Shown here one piece after another: positions 41,150 through 52,505 of a stretch of DNA of 64,000 bases. Location of the stretch: the NCBI GenBank assembly GCA_905221605.1, contig CAJNDS010002424.1:172709-236708 (forward strand), in the 5' to 3' direction. Both the position numbers and the translations under genes were made by a program. The notes beneath the pieces are model-generated. The model was not told the origin of the DNA. It did no database searches and saw only the letters and a program-made list of their open reading frames with translations. Source of the stretch: Symbiodinium natans (lineage: Eukaryota > Sar > Dinophyceae > Suessiales > Symbiodiniaceae). Every line of letters starts with the position of its first letter. The stretch's first letter is position 1.

Positions 41150-41213
41150 GGGCCCTTGCGCCCGAGCTGTGCATGCGTGCCATGGCCTTAGCTCGCCAAG
41201 ACCATGTGACAGG
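41150..41213 (+). CDS. Candidate exon, unknown gene
   Basis: Acceptor AACCCCCGCAG after a CCCTAAA array; reads ALAPELCMRAMALARQDHVT; donor GTTCAGGG. Two carried bases fit the next island. Confidence 0.6.
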
Positions 41214-41611
41214 GTTCAGGGTTTTGGGGATAGTTAATGGTTGATTGGATCTTTTAGGGTTTAGGGTTTAGGGTTTAGGGTTTAGGGTTTAGGGTTTAGG
41301 GTTTAGGGTTCAGCGTCTCAAGTCCGAGCATTCACTGGTCAAGCTCGCTACTCCGGGGGCTTTCAGAGATGCGAGGATAGGGGCACCCTATACCCTAAAA
41401 CCAAACTCAAAAATCTAAACCCCAAAAGCCAAAAGCCTTTGAGTCCCTAAAGCCCCCGAAAAAGCCATTCAAGCCTACTCCTTAAACCCTAAACCCAGGG
41501 TTTGGGGTTTAGGGTCTGAGTTTGTCCTAAACCCTGGGCCTCTGCAATGGCAATGAGTTGAAGTATCCTTCTATTGTGGCTACAGAGGAATGATTTTGGT
41601 GCTTCTGCAAC

Positions 41612-41712
41612 CCTAAACCCTAAACCCTAAACCCTAAACCCTAAACCCTAAACCCTAAACCCTAAACCCTAAACCCTAAACCCTAAACCCTAAACCCTAA
41701 ACCCTAAACCCG
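41612..41712 (-). repeat. CCCTAAA array
   Basis: 14 almost perfect units, upstream of the island at 41727. Confidence 0.96.
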
Positions 41713-41726
41713 AAAAGATCCTGTAG

Positions 41727-41811
41727 CACTACCCATGACCCGAATACCCCGCCAAGGACTGGGGGTGCTGTCATGGGCTTGGACTTCAACTCCAGCATAG
41801 GCAGCTCATCG
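41727..41811 (+). CDS. Candidate exon, unknown gene
   Basis: Acceptor ATCCTGTAG; 28 codons, starting TTHDPNTPPRTGGAVMGLDF; donor would be GC. The minus strand is open as well (ADELPMLELKSK...), so strand is not certain. Confidence 0.4.
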
Positions 41812-41899
41812 GCTTGAAGCTTACTTGGAGGTTTAGGGTTTAGGGTTTAGGGTTTAGGGTTTAGGGCTTAGGGCTTAGGGTTTATGGGGGGGGGGTTAG

Positions 41900-43200
41900 G
41901 GGGGGTACCCCGCCAGCTTTTCCGTGGAGGAACAGGCCACCCACACCGCGTAAACTCATGGACCGTAGGCGTTTTCGCACAGGGCATAGGGGCTTTTGGA
42001 AAAAACCCCTCTTTGGAGCCCCCGCCCCGACCCCCCCCACCTCCCCCGCCCCCCCCCCACCCCCCCACCCAACCTTAAACTTGTTCTCCTGCGGGGTCGG
42101 CGGCTTGAGCCGGAGGCTCTTAAATCCGGCCCCCGCGCCGTGCGTGGTCCAGGGCGGAGCCCGCGTCGCACTAAAGCTCTAGCTTTAAGGGGCGAGCGCC
42201 CGAGCCGCCGACCCCGCCCAAAATTGCTTCAAATTCGCGTGGGGCCCTTCGAATTCGGGAGGCCTCCAAAACGGCATCCAAGGGGACGCAACATGCGGTG
42301 GTGCGAAAAGCACGAAAACCTCGTAAAAACCATGGGTTTTTACGAAAAACCGAGGCCACAAAACACCCGCAGCACCCCATTAAACCCTCACGGGCGCGCA
42401 TCATCGGCCCTAGCTTTTCACATGGGGCGCGCGCCAGGCCGAAACCACGTTTTTCAAGGTTTGGGGGGGGTACCGGAAGCCCAAAACCAGGCGAGCCTCA
42501 TGAGCATCAGCAGCCCTGGCCCGCGGCCCCAAGGCAGTAAAAAACGCTGAAAAACGCTGAAATCACCGTAAATACCGTGTTTTTATGAGGTTTTTCACGC
42601 GTGCCTCCGACCCCCACCCCTGTTGCCCTTGACCCGCCTCCAAAGTGCGCATCATCGAAACCCACGTCCGGGGGGGGGGTCTGCTGATGCTGCTGATGCG
42701 CGGGGGTCCGGGCGCATCATCGAGCCATCGTTTCTCATGGGCTTCGTGGGCCTCCGGGGCCGACGGCCCAGAGACCCAGCTGATGCTCATGATGCTCGTT
42801 TTGGGGGGGGTTCCAACAGCAGAAAACCTCGTAAATACCGAGTGTTTTGTGGGTCCACGTAAAAACGCCCCTAAAATCGCTCATTTTACGCGCTCGAACG
42901 GCTTCGTGCCTACAAAACACCCGAACAGCAGGATCCCGAATGCCCTTAAGGGCATTCGGGATCTTGCTTTTGGGGGTTTGGTGGGCACGCAAGCGTTCAA
43001 GCACATACAATCGGCGTGTTTAAGGGGGTTTTGGATGGCCTGGGAGGCCGCTGATGCTCATGATGCTCCCTTTCCTGGGTCCCAAAAGGCTTCCCAAGCC
43101 CAAAAACACGTGTTTACAGCGTTTTCTGAAGGTTTTTCGAAGGCAAAACGCATGCATAGAATGCTTTTAAGGCCCCCAAACCAACCCCACTGATGCTCCT
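41900..43200. other. GC-rich region with recurring TGATGCTCATGATGCTC motif
   Basis: Composition changes sharply from the surrounding mosaic: almost no telomeric units, many C runs and GC-rich codon-like sequence open on both strands. TGATGCTCATGATGCTC or a close variant occurs near 42681, 42777, 43052 and 43192, and inverted near 42495. GTTTTTACGAGGTTTT-like blocks (near 42335, 42575, 42825) also recur. Overlapping frames exist (41996-42550, 42645-43193), but none can be preferred. Confidence 0.6.
42932..42963. repeat. Perfect 32-bp palindrome
   Basis: GATCCCGAATGCCCTT followed at once by its exact inverse; with one mismatch the arms extend to AGCA...TGCT (42927-42968). It could form a cruciform or RNA hairpin with no loop. 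Confidence 0.9.
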
Positions 43201-43237
43201 GATGCGGGTGCGCGCGCGCGCGCGCGGCGCGCGCGCG

Positions 43238-43238
<1 letters not shown>

Positions 43239-43314
<76 letters not shown>

Positions 43315-43315
43315 G

Positions 43316-43383
<68 letters not shown>
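43239..43383 (+). repeat. 145-bp poly(G) tract
   Basis: 75 consecutive G (43239-43313), then AGGGA, then 65 G. It follows a (GC)n block at 43209-43238 and precedes a purine-rich GAGA stretch. The long poly-Pro and poly-Gly frames here are artefacts of the tract. Confidence 0.95.
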
Positions 43384-43544
43384 CGAAGGCAGGAGAAAGA
43401 GAGACAGAGAGAAGGAGAGGACAAAGACACGGGAAAGAGAAGACAGTGCCAAGGTTCAAGGTTTCGTGCTTTGGGGGGCGGGGGCCGGCCCGTGCCGCTA
43501 GGCCTGAAATTTAGGGTTTAGGGTGGTTTAGGGTTTAGGGCTTG

Positions 43545-43687
43545 TACTTGGAGGTTCATGGTACTTACTAACCAGTTTTGACTGTACTTATAGCACACTT
43601 GTAAGCCCCTTAAGGCTCCTAAGATGGTCCGAAGTACAGTTCTAAGTACAGTTACAATGGGTCAATAAGTACCATGAACCTCCAATT
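43545..43687. repeat. Fold-back element family A, near-intact copy
   Basis: Left end TACTTGGAGGTTCATGGTAC; right end GTACCATGAACCTCCAATTA, its near-perfect inverse. About 143 bp; no coding capacity, so MITE-like or a structured non-autonomous element. Confidence 0.8.
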
Positions 43688-44623
43688 ACCCTGGAGGAGC
43701 TTCCCACGTTTTTTCATACGAGCCATATTCATATGTATGCATAAACGCACAGAATACGGTAGACACAGACCTGGGTCGCAGGGGGAGGTTTCAGAATGGG
43801 GAGGGATGGGGGATTCTGGGTCTTGAGTGCTGCCCGGTTGGTCCGAGGGATTGGCAAACCGAAACTGATTCCCCTCGCTACACATGCGCCTTAAACCTCA
43901 TAGAGCTTACCGAGCTTCTCATCGAACTCGTGCGTAAAGTCATGAAAGTTCATGAAAGGCTCATCCTGTGTGCTCTTTTTGTCTGTGTTTGGCTAGCTCT
44001 ATTCAACCCAGGTAAACTGCACTGAAGCTTAAGGCGCGTGAGTTTTGAGATACGTTAATGTTCTGAAGTCCGGCCTCCAACACGATTTGGTAGTCTTACA
44101 ACTACAATACTTTTCGAGAGATACGACGGAGCTTTGCCAACCCCCCTCCCCCCCCAAGGTCACCCTAAACCCTAAACCCTAAACCCCTCCCCCCCAAGGT
44201 CTGGGCCACTCCCCTCTCTTGGCTAAACTCACAAAGCTCTACAACCCTAAACCCTAACCCCGTGCAGGGTGTTGAAGGGCATTCTATGCAAACTTCGTCT
44301 TTCGGGTTTAGGGCTTAGGGTTTAGGGCTTAGCGCTTTGGTTTCAAGGTTTAGGGCACAAACTCTTCGACAGGGGTCACCTTAAACCCTGACCCCTCCAA
44401 GCGCCTGTGCTCTGCACATCCCGGCTGCATCCGGGGCCCCCTAGGGTTTAGCAAGGGGTTTTTCCCTGAACACTACAGAGAGAAAAACCCGAAACCCGAA
44501 ACCGTAAACCATGAACCCTAAACCCTAAACCCTAAACCCTAAACCCTAAACCCTAAACCCTAAACCCTAAACCCTGAACCCTGAACCCTGAACCCTGAAC
44601 CCTGAACCCTGAGCCCTGCCGAG

Positions 44624-44676
44624 GCAATCGCTTCTTTCATCGCTGCGTCTGCCAAAGCCTGCGATGGTGGTTGCAG
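44624..44676 (+). CDS. Candidate exon, unknown gene
   Basis: Acceptor GCCCTGCCGAG after CCCTGAA repeats; reads AIASFIAASAKACDGGC; the donor would be GA or lie a few bases on. Confidence 0.45.
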
Positions 44677-44901
44677 GGAGACTTTCGGGTTTTGGAGCTT
44701 AGGGTTTAGGGTTTAGGGCTTTAGGTCTAGCGTTTAGGGTTTTTGGATAGCCGCCCTCTCTAGTTCAGGGTTTGAGGTTTCGCATAGGGTTTGATTGGGG
44801 GCCTGGCAGGTTTAGAAGCCGCTTCGTGCAACTGCAAGGGCAGGTCGTTGCGCACTTTGCATGGCGTGAAGCAGGGTTCAGGGTTTCGGGTTCCTACTAC
44901 T

Positions 44902-44991
44902 CCCCTTAGAACCTGAATAAACAATATCTGTTTAGTATCCTCTTGGGTTTTATATAACCAGGAATATAAAATGAATCACCAGGGGGGATAT
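44902..44991. repeat. Interspersed AT-rich repeat D, copy 2
   Basis: CCCCTTAGAACCTGAATAAA ... CTCTTGGGTTTTATATAACC ... GGGGGGATATGG. Confidence 0.75.
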
Positions 44992-46120
44992 GGGTTCAGG
45001 GCTGAGAAGAGTCAGCACCGAATTGAATGGAAAAAATGGAAAACAGTCTGAGTGGGGAGAGAATCAGACGCAGCAGACAAGCTCGTCAGCAACGATGTCG
45101 CCGCGGACCGCAAACCCCGAAGTCGCTAAACCCTGAAACTCAAGAAACCGGCTGACACCCTTTGGCCGCTACTGAGTTGTTCAACAGTCAAAGCTGAGCC
45201 ACCATCTCACTGCTGGCGTTTAGGCGTTTAATTAGGGCCCTCGAAACCCAGAAGGTACGAGAACCTGAGAACCATGTCGGTGAAATCCGACGACACGTCC
45301 TTAACTCCACACATGGCAGGCATTCCTAACTGTTCTTCTTTTCGAACCAAGTTGCAACACACTACTCATAACCATTGCTTGGGATTGGCATTTCTAAAAA
45401 TCTGCCCAAGAAAACTAGCGTTAAGACATCAAATATGCTGAATACCCTAAACCCTAAGTCCTAAACCCGAAGCGCCCCTCAGACGCGTGTGCAGCACTGC
45501 CTCGTTGATGCCCATGCTTCCCATGGCCTGAGCTCATGGAATCTCTGCGGGCAGGGTTTAGGGACACAGATGACCCTGAAAAAGCAGACTCAACCTTGGT
45601 AGTGGCCTGATCTCAACCTGACAGTTGACAGGCAACAACTCTACACCCTTCAGCCTAAACCAACAGCCCCCCCTTCCCCCAGACTCCCTGCAAACCCTAA
45701 ACCCTAAACCCTAAAACCTTCAACCCTAAACCCTCAACCATAAACCCTAGACCTCTCTCACTCCCACCTTTGTCACCTTTGCTCTCAGTGCCTGGCTGCT
45801 GCTCCTGCTCCCACGAAGGAGTTGGGATTGCCGCCCGAGCCGGGCATCTGCCAGGGCTTCTCAGGGTCCCAAAACTCCAAACCCCAAACCCCAAACACTG
45901 AACCCCAAACCCCAAACCCAAAATCCTAAATCCTACACCCCAAACCCCAAACCCCAAACCCCAAACCCCAAACCCCAGGACTTCTAGGTTTTGGGGCTTC
46001 GGGGTTCAGGGTTTCAGTTTCAGGGTTGCGTCGCGTTCGAGCCTTGGGGCTCTGGGGCGGGCCTGAAACCACATCGGTCATTAACAAAAACTCTTCGTGA
46101 AGTCGGGTGACGGTTTCGGG

Positions 46121-46223
46121 TTGGGATGTTCCCCCCTTATAACTCACAGTCCTTAATGGGAATTTGTAGCAGGGGTACTATAATCCCCATTAAGGACTGC
46201 TAGTATAAGGGGGAACATCCCAA
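46121..46223. repeat. Fold-back element family B, intact copy
   Basis: 103 bp with 20-base termini that are near-perfect inverted repeats and a central loop around GTAGCAGGGGTAC. Confidence 0.85.
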
Positions 46224-46518
46224 GGTTCATGGTTTAGGGGATTCGAGGGTCGTAAGCCCCTACAAAGAAACAAAACTCCAGCAAGGTTAGGGTTTAGGGC
46301 TTTAGGGCTTAGGGCTTAGGGCTTATGGGTTTAGGGTTTAGGGTTTAGGGTTTAGGGGCCCAAACCCCTGCAACCGTATATGCAATCAATTTCGGGTTTA
46401 CTGTCAGATCCTTAAAAGCTCTGACCCTAAACCCTAAACCCTACACACAAGTCCACGCCCGAAAGCACCTGACATCGTCACCCACTCCAACCATACATAT
46501 GAAGCCATCATCTCTCCA

Positions 46519-46581
46519 ACCCTATATCCCTAAATCATCATACACAAATCCATATATCCCTAAATCATCATACACAAATCC
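46519..46581 (+). repeat. 31-bp tandem duplication
   Basis: ATATCCCTAAATCATCATAC with ACAAATCC occurs twice in a row. Confidence 0.9.
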
Positions 46582-46661
46582 ATGAGGCCTGAACCTCAAA
46601 CTGTCGACTCCAAACCCCGAAATTCCTCAAACAAGCCACTCACATGCAAGCTGGATAAGAC

Positions 46662-46747
46662 TTGGGATGCTCCCCCGTTATACTAAACAGCCCTTTTCTA
46701 GTACCCCCTCCTCCTATTAAGGTAAAAAAGGGGCGAAAAATCCCAAG
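46662..46747. repeat. Fold-back element family B, degraded copy
   Basis: Left end TTGGGATGCTCCCCCGTTAT is conserved; the right arm is reduced to AAAATCCCAAG. Confidence 0.6.
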
Positions 46748-47086
46748 ATAAGGCCCTTAAACTTCAAGAAAGACCTCAAGGCTGAGCCATCGACGGCTCC
46801 GGCGGTCCCGGGGAAGGCACTGGAGTTGGTGGCCATACCCATCTGCACTCAGAGTTTTAGGACCCCTTTGCTTTGAGGGGCGGGGAGGGGGCTTAGGGTT
46901 GAGGGTTTTGGGGTTTAGGGCTCGGGGTTTAGGGCTGCAGGCACTTGAGACCAACGCCCGCGGGGGGGGGAGCCGGTGCACGTCATGCTCAGGGGTGAGG
47001 GTAGAATGGTTGCCTTCCAAGAAACGAAGCCTGGAACACATAGATTCCAAGGAACTGGACTCCAGAACCTCAAAGCGCCCTCCCCG

Positions 47087-47213
47087 CCTGGCCCTGCATG
47101 GGCTGGCTTGGCATGGGCTGGCCCTGCATGGGCTGGCCCTGCATAGGCTGGCCCTGCATGGGCTGGCCCTGCATGGGCTGGCCCTGCATGGGCTGGCCCT
47201 GCATGGGCTGGCC
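47087..47213 (+). repeat. 15-bp tandem repeat (CATGGGCTGGCCCTG)
   Basis: About eight units with two variants (TTGGCATGG, CATAGG). All frames are open because the unit is a multiple of three. Confidence 0.95.
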
Positions 47214-47959
47214 CGCCCCGTGCCTCTGCCTCGGCACATCCACAGCCCGAGGCTCTAGAAACAAAGTGTACAGGGCCCCAACAAGGTATTGGGATGCAGG
47301 GTTGAAGTCATTTCTATGACAAAGTCCATCTGCTCGCCAGGCTGCTGCAGCTTCATCGGCTGCCTATCAAGGCGGGGGGTAAGGTTCGGAATGGGGGTTT
47401 GGGGTTTAGGGGTGAGGGTTTCGGGTTTAGGGCTGCCCATGGCCACAGCAGGGATTGGCCTCATAGGGTTCAGGGTTTAGGGTTTCGGGTTGCGCGGTTG
47501 CTGGAAAGTGTCCAGCATCAACCTCTTCAGCGTTATTGCTTTGGACCATGACCCGGAACGTCATGAGGACATGTAGATGCGTCGACTTGAACCTTTGAGA
47601 TGCAAGGCACATGTCAAGGCATCCCTTATCGTTTCCCACACATCCGGGCAGATTCGTTGGATGGGGGTGCATCCCCTCTCCCTGCTTGATGCGAGCTCTG
47701 AGTATCTTGGTAGACCTTCTGAGAAACTAAAATTACACACACACACACAACGCGCAGAACACAATCCCACAAAAACGACCTGAAAACCCCGCAACAAACC
47801 CTGGCACCGCCAAGACCCAAACACGCCGAAACCTCACAAGGCCCTAAACCCTGAACCCTGAACCCTCAACCCCAAACCCTGAACTCTAAACCCCAAACCC
47901 TAAACCCTAAACCCTAAACCCTAAACCCTAAACCCCAAACCCTAAACCCTACCACACAG

Positions 47960-48049
47960 AATCGCTGGAGGGCTGGGTCCTCCAGTTCGCCTCCTCGTTC
48001 CGCGTGAAGGGGCACACGCCCTGGGAACCTGACGTAGACTTCGGGGCTG
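47960..48049 (+). CDS. Candidate exon, unknown gene
   Basis: Acceptor CCCTACCACACAG; 29 codons, starting SLEGWVLQFASSFRVKGHTP; donor GTTCAGG. One base carried over. Confidence 0.6.
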
Positions 48050-48528
48050 GTTCAGGGTTCAGGTTCGGGGTTCAGGGTTTAGGGCTAGGGTTAAGGGTTT
48101 AGGGTTTAAGGTTTAGGGTTTAGGGCTAGGGTTTTGACCGTTAGGGTTTATCTTGAGGGTCTAGCCACAGTCCTTGGCTGTAGAACTGCGCCTGCTACGG
48201 TGAAGTCCATAAACGGCACTTGATTCTGGGCCAGAACGCTTCCACCAGCCAGTCCCAACCTCTGACAAGCCCTATCTAGTTTGACCGGTTGGCCTAGGAT
48301 GAAAAGTAAGGTTTAGGGTTTAGGGTCTAGGGTCCCAGGGTTTAGGGTTAGGGTTTAGGGTTTGGGTTTAGGGCTTAAGGGAAGGTAAATAAGAGTGCCA
48401 CAGGCCATCCTGGCCATCCTGCCATCAGAGGAACCCCTGCACCATACAAAAACAAAAACCTAAACCCTAAACCCTAAACCCTAAACCCTAAACCTAAACC
48501 CTAAACCCTAAACCCTAAACCCCAAAAG

Positions 48529-48586
48529 AAGAACGGAAGCCGCCAATCCCTCGGTACCAAAAAACGAAACAACACGACCCACTGAG
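48529..48586 (+). CDS. Candidate exon, unknown gene
   Basis: Acceptor ACCCCAAAAG; with the carried base from 48049 it reads E then ERKPPIPRYQKTKQHDPL; donor GTGCGA. The other frame (NGSRQSLGTKK) is also open. Confidence 0.45.
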
Positions 48587-48597
48587 GTGCGATGAAG

Positions 48598-48880
48598 GGC
48601 TTAGGGTTTAGGTTTAGGGTTAGGGTTAGGGTTAGGTTAGGGTTTAGGGTTTAGGGTTTAGGGTTTAGGGTTTTAGGGTTTTAGGGTTTAGGGTTTAGGG
48701 TTTGGGTTTCAGGGTTTTAGGGTTTTAGGGTTTTGTTTTAGGGTTTTAGGGTTTTAGGGTTTTAGGGTTTGGGGGTTTAGGGCTTGGGTTTTGGGGTTTA
48801 GAGCTTCAGGGGTTTAGGGCTTTAGGGCTTAGGGCTTTAGGGTTTTAAGAGGTTTTGGGTTTTTAGGGTTTTAGGGTCTA
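48598..48880 (+). repeat. Mixed TTTAGGG / TTTTAGGG array
   Basis: Begins with hexamer-like TTAGGG units (48614-48640), then heptamers, then octamers. Confidence 0.93.
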
Positions 48881-50033
48881 GGCCTCTGTACCCTCAAAGC
48901 CCCCCTAAGTCTCCCTCCCCAAACACCCTAAACCTAAAACCTAAACCCTAAAGCCCTAAACCCTAAACCCTAAACCCTAAAGCCCTAAACCTTAAACCCA
49001 CTGAGACCAGGCAAAGGAAGACCCGCAGGGCCCGTCCCACACGGGCACGTGAGAAGTAGGCGAAGCGCGGAGCCGCAAAGCGAGCTAGTTGTTGTGGGGG
49101 GGGGCTTGGCCGTTCGGGTATGGGGCTTAGGGCTTAGGGCTCAGGGCTTAGGGCGTAGGGTTTAGGGTTTAGGGTTTGGGGTTTAGGGTTTGGGGGTCTA
49201 GGGTTTAGGGTTTAGGGCTTAGGGTTTGGGGTCTTGAAGCATGATTGCCCTCCAGGCGGGCTGTTCCCAGGCAGGAGGCAGGATACCTTAGTGAGTCTCA
49301 CTTGACGCGGTGACTGCGCCGTTTTGCCTTGGCTGCGACAAAGTCGCACCTTGTTTTCTTGTCTTGACTCGGCTGTTCGCCGCGGCTAGCCGCCACGCCT
49401 TGACTGGCTGTAATCCCACCTTCGGGGCAGGGTGCGCCACGGCCATACATACATACATACATAGGCAGGATACCTTACAACAGGCTGGTGCATGTAAGGA
49501 TTTGGGGTTCAGGGTTTAGGCTTAGGGTCCTCAAAGCTCTTTTTGCGGCATATGGAGGTTTCCGAAAATAGGGGTACCCTTTCTTTGGGTCCTTGTTGCT
49601 TCTATTTGGTGTCAAAAGGGTGCTCATATGAAAAGAGGGATATGGGGGGGGGGGGAACTGCCCCAAACCCCTAAACCCCGCCCGACCCCTTCCGTCCACT
49701 AGCTGACCAATGCCTTTTTCCACATGCACAAACCGAATCCATGCAAGAGAATTCCAGTCGAAAATCATTGCTGCGTTTGCAGCCTGCTGATCAAGGGTGC
49801 ACCGAACAGCCCTAAACCCTAAACCCTAAAACCCTAAACCCTAAACCCCAAACCCTAAACCTAAACCTAACCCCATTGGGCTTCTCTCCGGGTCGACCCG
49901 AGATACCCCACCGGTATTAAAAACCATACTCAGAGGGCAAAAAGGGCACCCCATACAAATGCTTGGCGGAGGACATCCGGGGAAAGCCGGGCGACGTTGA
50001 CAAAGGGCTAACTGCCTTCGAGTCTGGCATTCT

Positions 50034-50084
50034 GATATATCTATATATGTATTGTATTATATATATATATGGTACACACACACA

Positions 50085-50129
<45 letters not shown>

Positions 50130-50150
50130 CATATATATATATATATATAT
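50034..50150. repeat. (TA)n / (CATATA)n microsatellite cluster
   Basis: (TA)n, (AC)n, ATACAT hexamers and again (TA)n. The frames made of Tyr/Thr or Val/Tyr here are artefacts. Confidence 0.95.
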
Positions 50151-50315
50151 CAGCTAGGCCTTGACCTCCTGTCAGTTGTCGTTCCTTATCTGCTGTTCTT
50201 ATATCGTCGAAGGGTTTAGCGGTTTGGGGTTCGGATCTGAGGGCTTTGGGGCTTTGTTCGGGCTCCTCTATCAAGACAAGTTTGCCAGTGTAATCAGGAA
50301 CAGGCGACATTTTTT

Positions 50316-50369
50316 GGGGGGGGGGGGGGGGGGGGGGGGAGGGGGGTTCTGGGTGGGGGGGGGGGGGGG
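50316..50369 (+). repeat. Poly(G) tracts
   Basis: G24, A, G6, a short spacer, and G14 or so. Similar single-base runs: 2885-2899, 8453-8473, 12276-12292, 12309-12330, 22058-22070, 32877-32895, 51803-51818, 62749-62764; C runs at 15067-15082, 16553-16570, 20786-20803, 34588-34608, 53836-53859, 62572-62592. Confidence 0.95.
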
Positions 50370-51626
50370 ATGCCCTGAACCCGAAACCCTGGAACCCTAC
50401 GAACCCTCTAAACCCAAATTCCTCAAAACGCTACTCTGTACCTTGAGTCCATTGCAAGGTCCCCCTTCCCATCTTAGGCGTTTAGGGTTTACATTGGGCT
50501 TGAGCTCCCCTTCCATGGCAGCGATACCCAGCGAAACTTCTTCAAACGGGTTCTCTTGTGTGACTGTGGCTCTGGGGTCATGGTCATCCGGCCTCCCAGC
50601 TGTCTGTTCCGGTTGCTACCTTTGGTAGCCGTCTCCACCTTATCCGGGCCTACGCTACGCGTCTGTGTGTTTCGTGCAGGGGGTCCGCGTGGCAAATGCA
50701 AAACCTAAAGCTATGATGCGGGTTAGGGCTTAGGGTTCAAGAGATGGGGACCTACCCCTAACCCTAAACCCTAAACCCCAAGATCTGCTGACAATTTGTC
50801 AAGATATTTCCTCCTTGCTCTGGGATCTTCGGATTGCGGATGGGATGAAAATTTCTTGATCCCTAAACCCTAAACCCTAAACCCTTAACCCTAATTGCAA
50901 ATCACTTCGCCGCAGATGCGGAGAAAAGCTCTTCAGCACGGACCCCGCCTTGTAATAAACGGAGGGGTGGTGAACCCCAGTTCGGGTGCGGTTTCTTGTG
51001 CTGCTTGAAGTGGAAGTCGTGCTTCGGTTTTACGATCAAGACAGCAAGTCTTCTTTGCCAACAACCTTCCCTAAACCCTAAACCCTAAACCCTACACCCT
51101 AACCCCTAAACCCTAAACCCTTAACCCTAAACCCTAACTCGTCATGCGTCTGCGTTTCATCCGCCTGTGTTTCGTACGCAAGTGAAACCCAACTCATTAA
51201 CGTGCGCCGTGGGGCCGCAATGGGACACCTCAGCGAGGCGGCCGAAAGACTGAACCCAACTAGCCCTATGAATCCTACTAGATCCTATTGATTCCTATAA
51301 ACCCTATAAACCCTATGAATCCTAAAAATCCTATTGAGTCCGATAAACCCTACAAATTCCTATAAATCCAACAAATTCTATACATCCTATTAACCATATA
51401 AAACCTGAACAAAAAACCCACATACATGATCCCGGTTCTCGGTTCCTCCCCCCCCCCCCAAAAAAAAAAAAAACCAAAAAAACGCTAAACCTGAAACACT
51501 AAACCCTAAACCCTAAACCCGAACCCTAAACTCTAATTCCGACCCCTACAGTGCGTGCTTCTTCCTTTCAACCTCTAACTCAAATCGATCGTTTGGGTTG
51601 TCCCAAACCATCGAGGTCGTGGGGCT

Positions 51627-51776
51627 TACTTGGAGGTTCATGGTACTTATGAACCAATTATAACTATACTTATCACTACACTTATGACCATATTACGGCA
51701 CTTAAGGGTCTTATATGTGCGTGGTAAGTACAGCTGTACTTGGATAATAAGTACCATGATCATGAACCTCCAAGTA
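51627..51776. repeat. Fold-back element family A, near-intact copy
   Basis: TACTTGGAGGTTCATGGTAC ... CATGAACCTCCAAGTA; 150 bp. The right arm carries a small extra ATCATG duplication. Confidence 0.85.
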
Positions 51777-52411
51777 GGTGCCAACCCCTCACAGAAATTT
51801 GGGGGGGGGGGGGGGGTGTTCAAAGGATTCACGACTTGGCGTTCGAATCAACCCTAGGCCAAAGCCTTGGACCTTCAACCCTCCACCATCAAACCTAAGC
51901 CGAAGCACCCACCAACAAAAAAAAGGCTCAACACCACCCTGAAACCCTGAAACCCCGAAGCCCTCTGCACCCTGAACCCAAAGCCTACAATCATTACAAC
52001 CTTACTTCTCCAAGAATACAGGGGCAAAAGTTGCTCCCAGTAAATAAGGAAACCCTAACAGGTACCCTAAACCCTAAACCCTAAAGCCTAAAGCCTAAAC
52101 CCTAACCCCTAACCCCTAAACCCTACACCCTACACCCTACACCCTAAAAACCCTAAACCCTAAGCAAAGGCATTGGCCAAGATAAGAAGCCCCGACCCCA
52201 GACGCTGTCTCTTCCTGGCAGAGAACTGGGACAACCTGGCCTGTCACTTCTTCATGACCACAGCAAGCCTGGATGTGATCTTGGGAATCTCTAGGCTTAG
52301 GGTTTGGGTGTGTTCTGTGGCTCAGGGTGTAACCCTAAACCCTAAACCCTAAACCCTAAACTCTAAACCCTAAACTCTAAACCCTAAACCCTAAACCCTA
52401 TAACCTTAAAG

Positions 52412-52505
52412 CCTGTTGCTATCGACTCCGGAAGGCTCCGCCCGCAGCCTCCCTCCTCATGCGGCAGTTCCTCAACCCCACTCCGCTCGTGCGGTTGCTA
52501 CTCAG
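52412..52505 (+). CDS. Candidate exon, unknown gene (GA donor)
   Basis: Acceptor AACCTTAAAG; 30 codons, with RLRKAPPAASLLMRQFLNPT; the donor fits only as GA (CTCAG|GATTCG). Confidence 0.45.

Larger units (their letters stand above)
43688..47959. other. Mosaic, mostly unassigned
   Basis: 43690-44160 and 45000-45440 are array-poor unique sequence with no convincing frame. Arrays at 44163, 44507, 45690, 45860, 46287, 47380 and 47842. Repeat D at 44902, family B at 46121 and 46662, 15-bp repeat at 47087. The frames 47427-47824 on both strands overlap each other and cannot be judged. Confidence 0.5.
48587..52411. other. Mosaic, microsatellites, CCTATAAA-rich piece
   Basis: Arrays at 48598, 48930, 49120, 49808, 51067, 51486, 52065 and 52329; ATAC repeats at 49443-49463; poly(G) at 50316. 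51255-51400 is a degenerate run of CCTATAAA, CCTATGAA and CCTATTGA words. Family A at 51627. Confidence 0.55.

Noticed and set aside
43058-43501. Long poly-proline and poly-glycine frames
   Set aside because: They are translations of the poly(G) tract on either strand and have no other coding sign.
46757-47264. Repetitive proteins from the 15-bp repeat (Met-Gly-Trp-Pro and Pro-Cys-Arg-Ala-Ser types)
   Set aside because: A 15-bp unit keeps all frames open; nothing outside the repeat supports a gene.
49917-50310. Tyr/Val and Tyr/Thr repeat proteins
   Set aside because: Translations of (TA)n and (CATATA)n microsatellites.
51830-51860. tRNA T-loop-like GTTCGAATC
   Set aside because: No acceptor stem or anticodon arm could be drawn around it; no tRNA or rRNA gene was found by eye.
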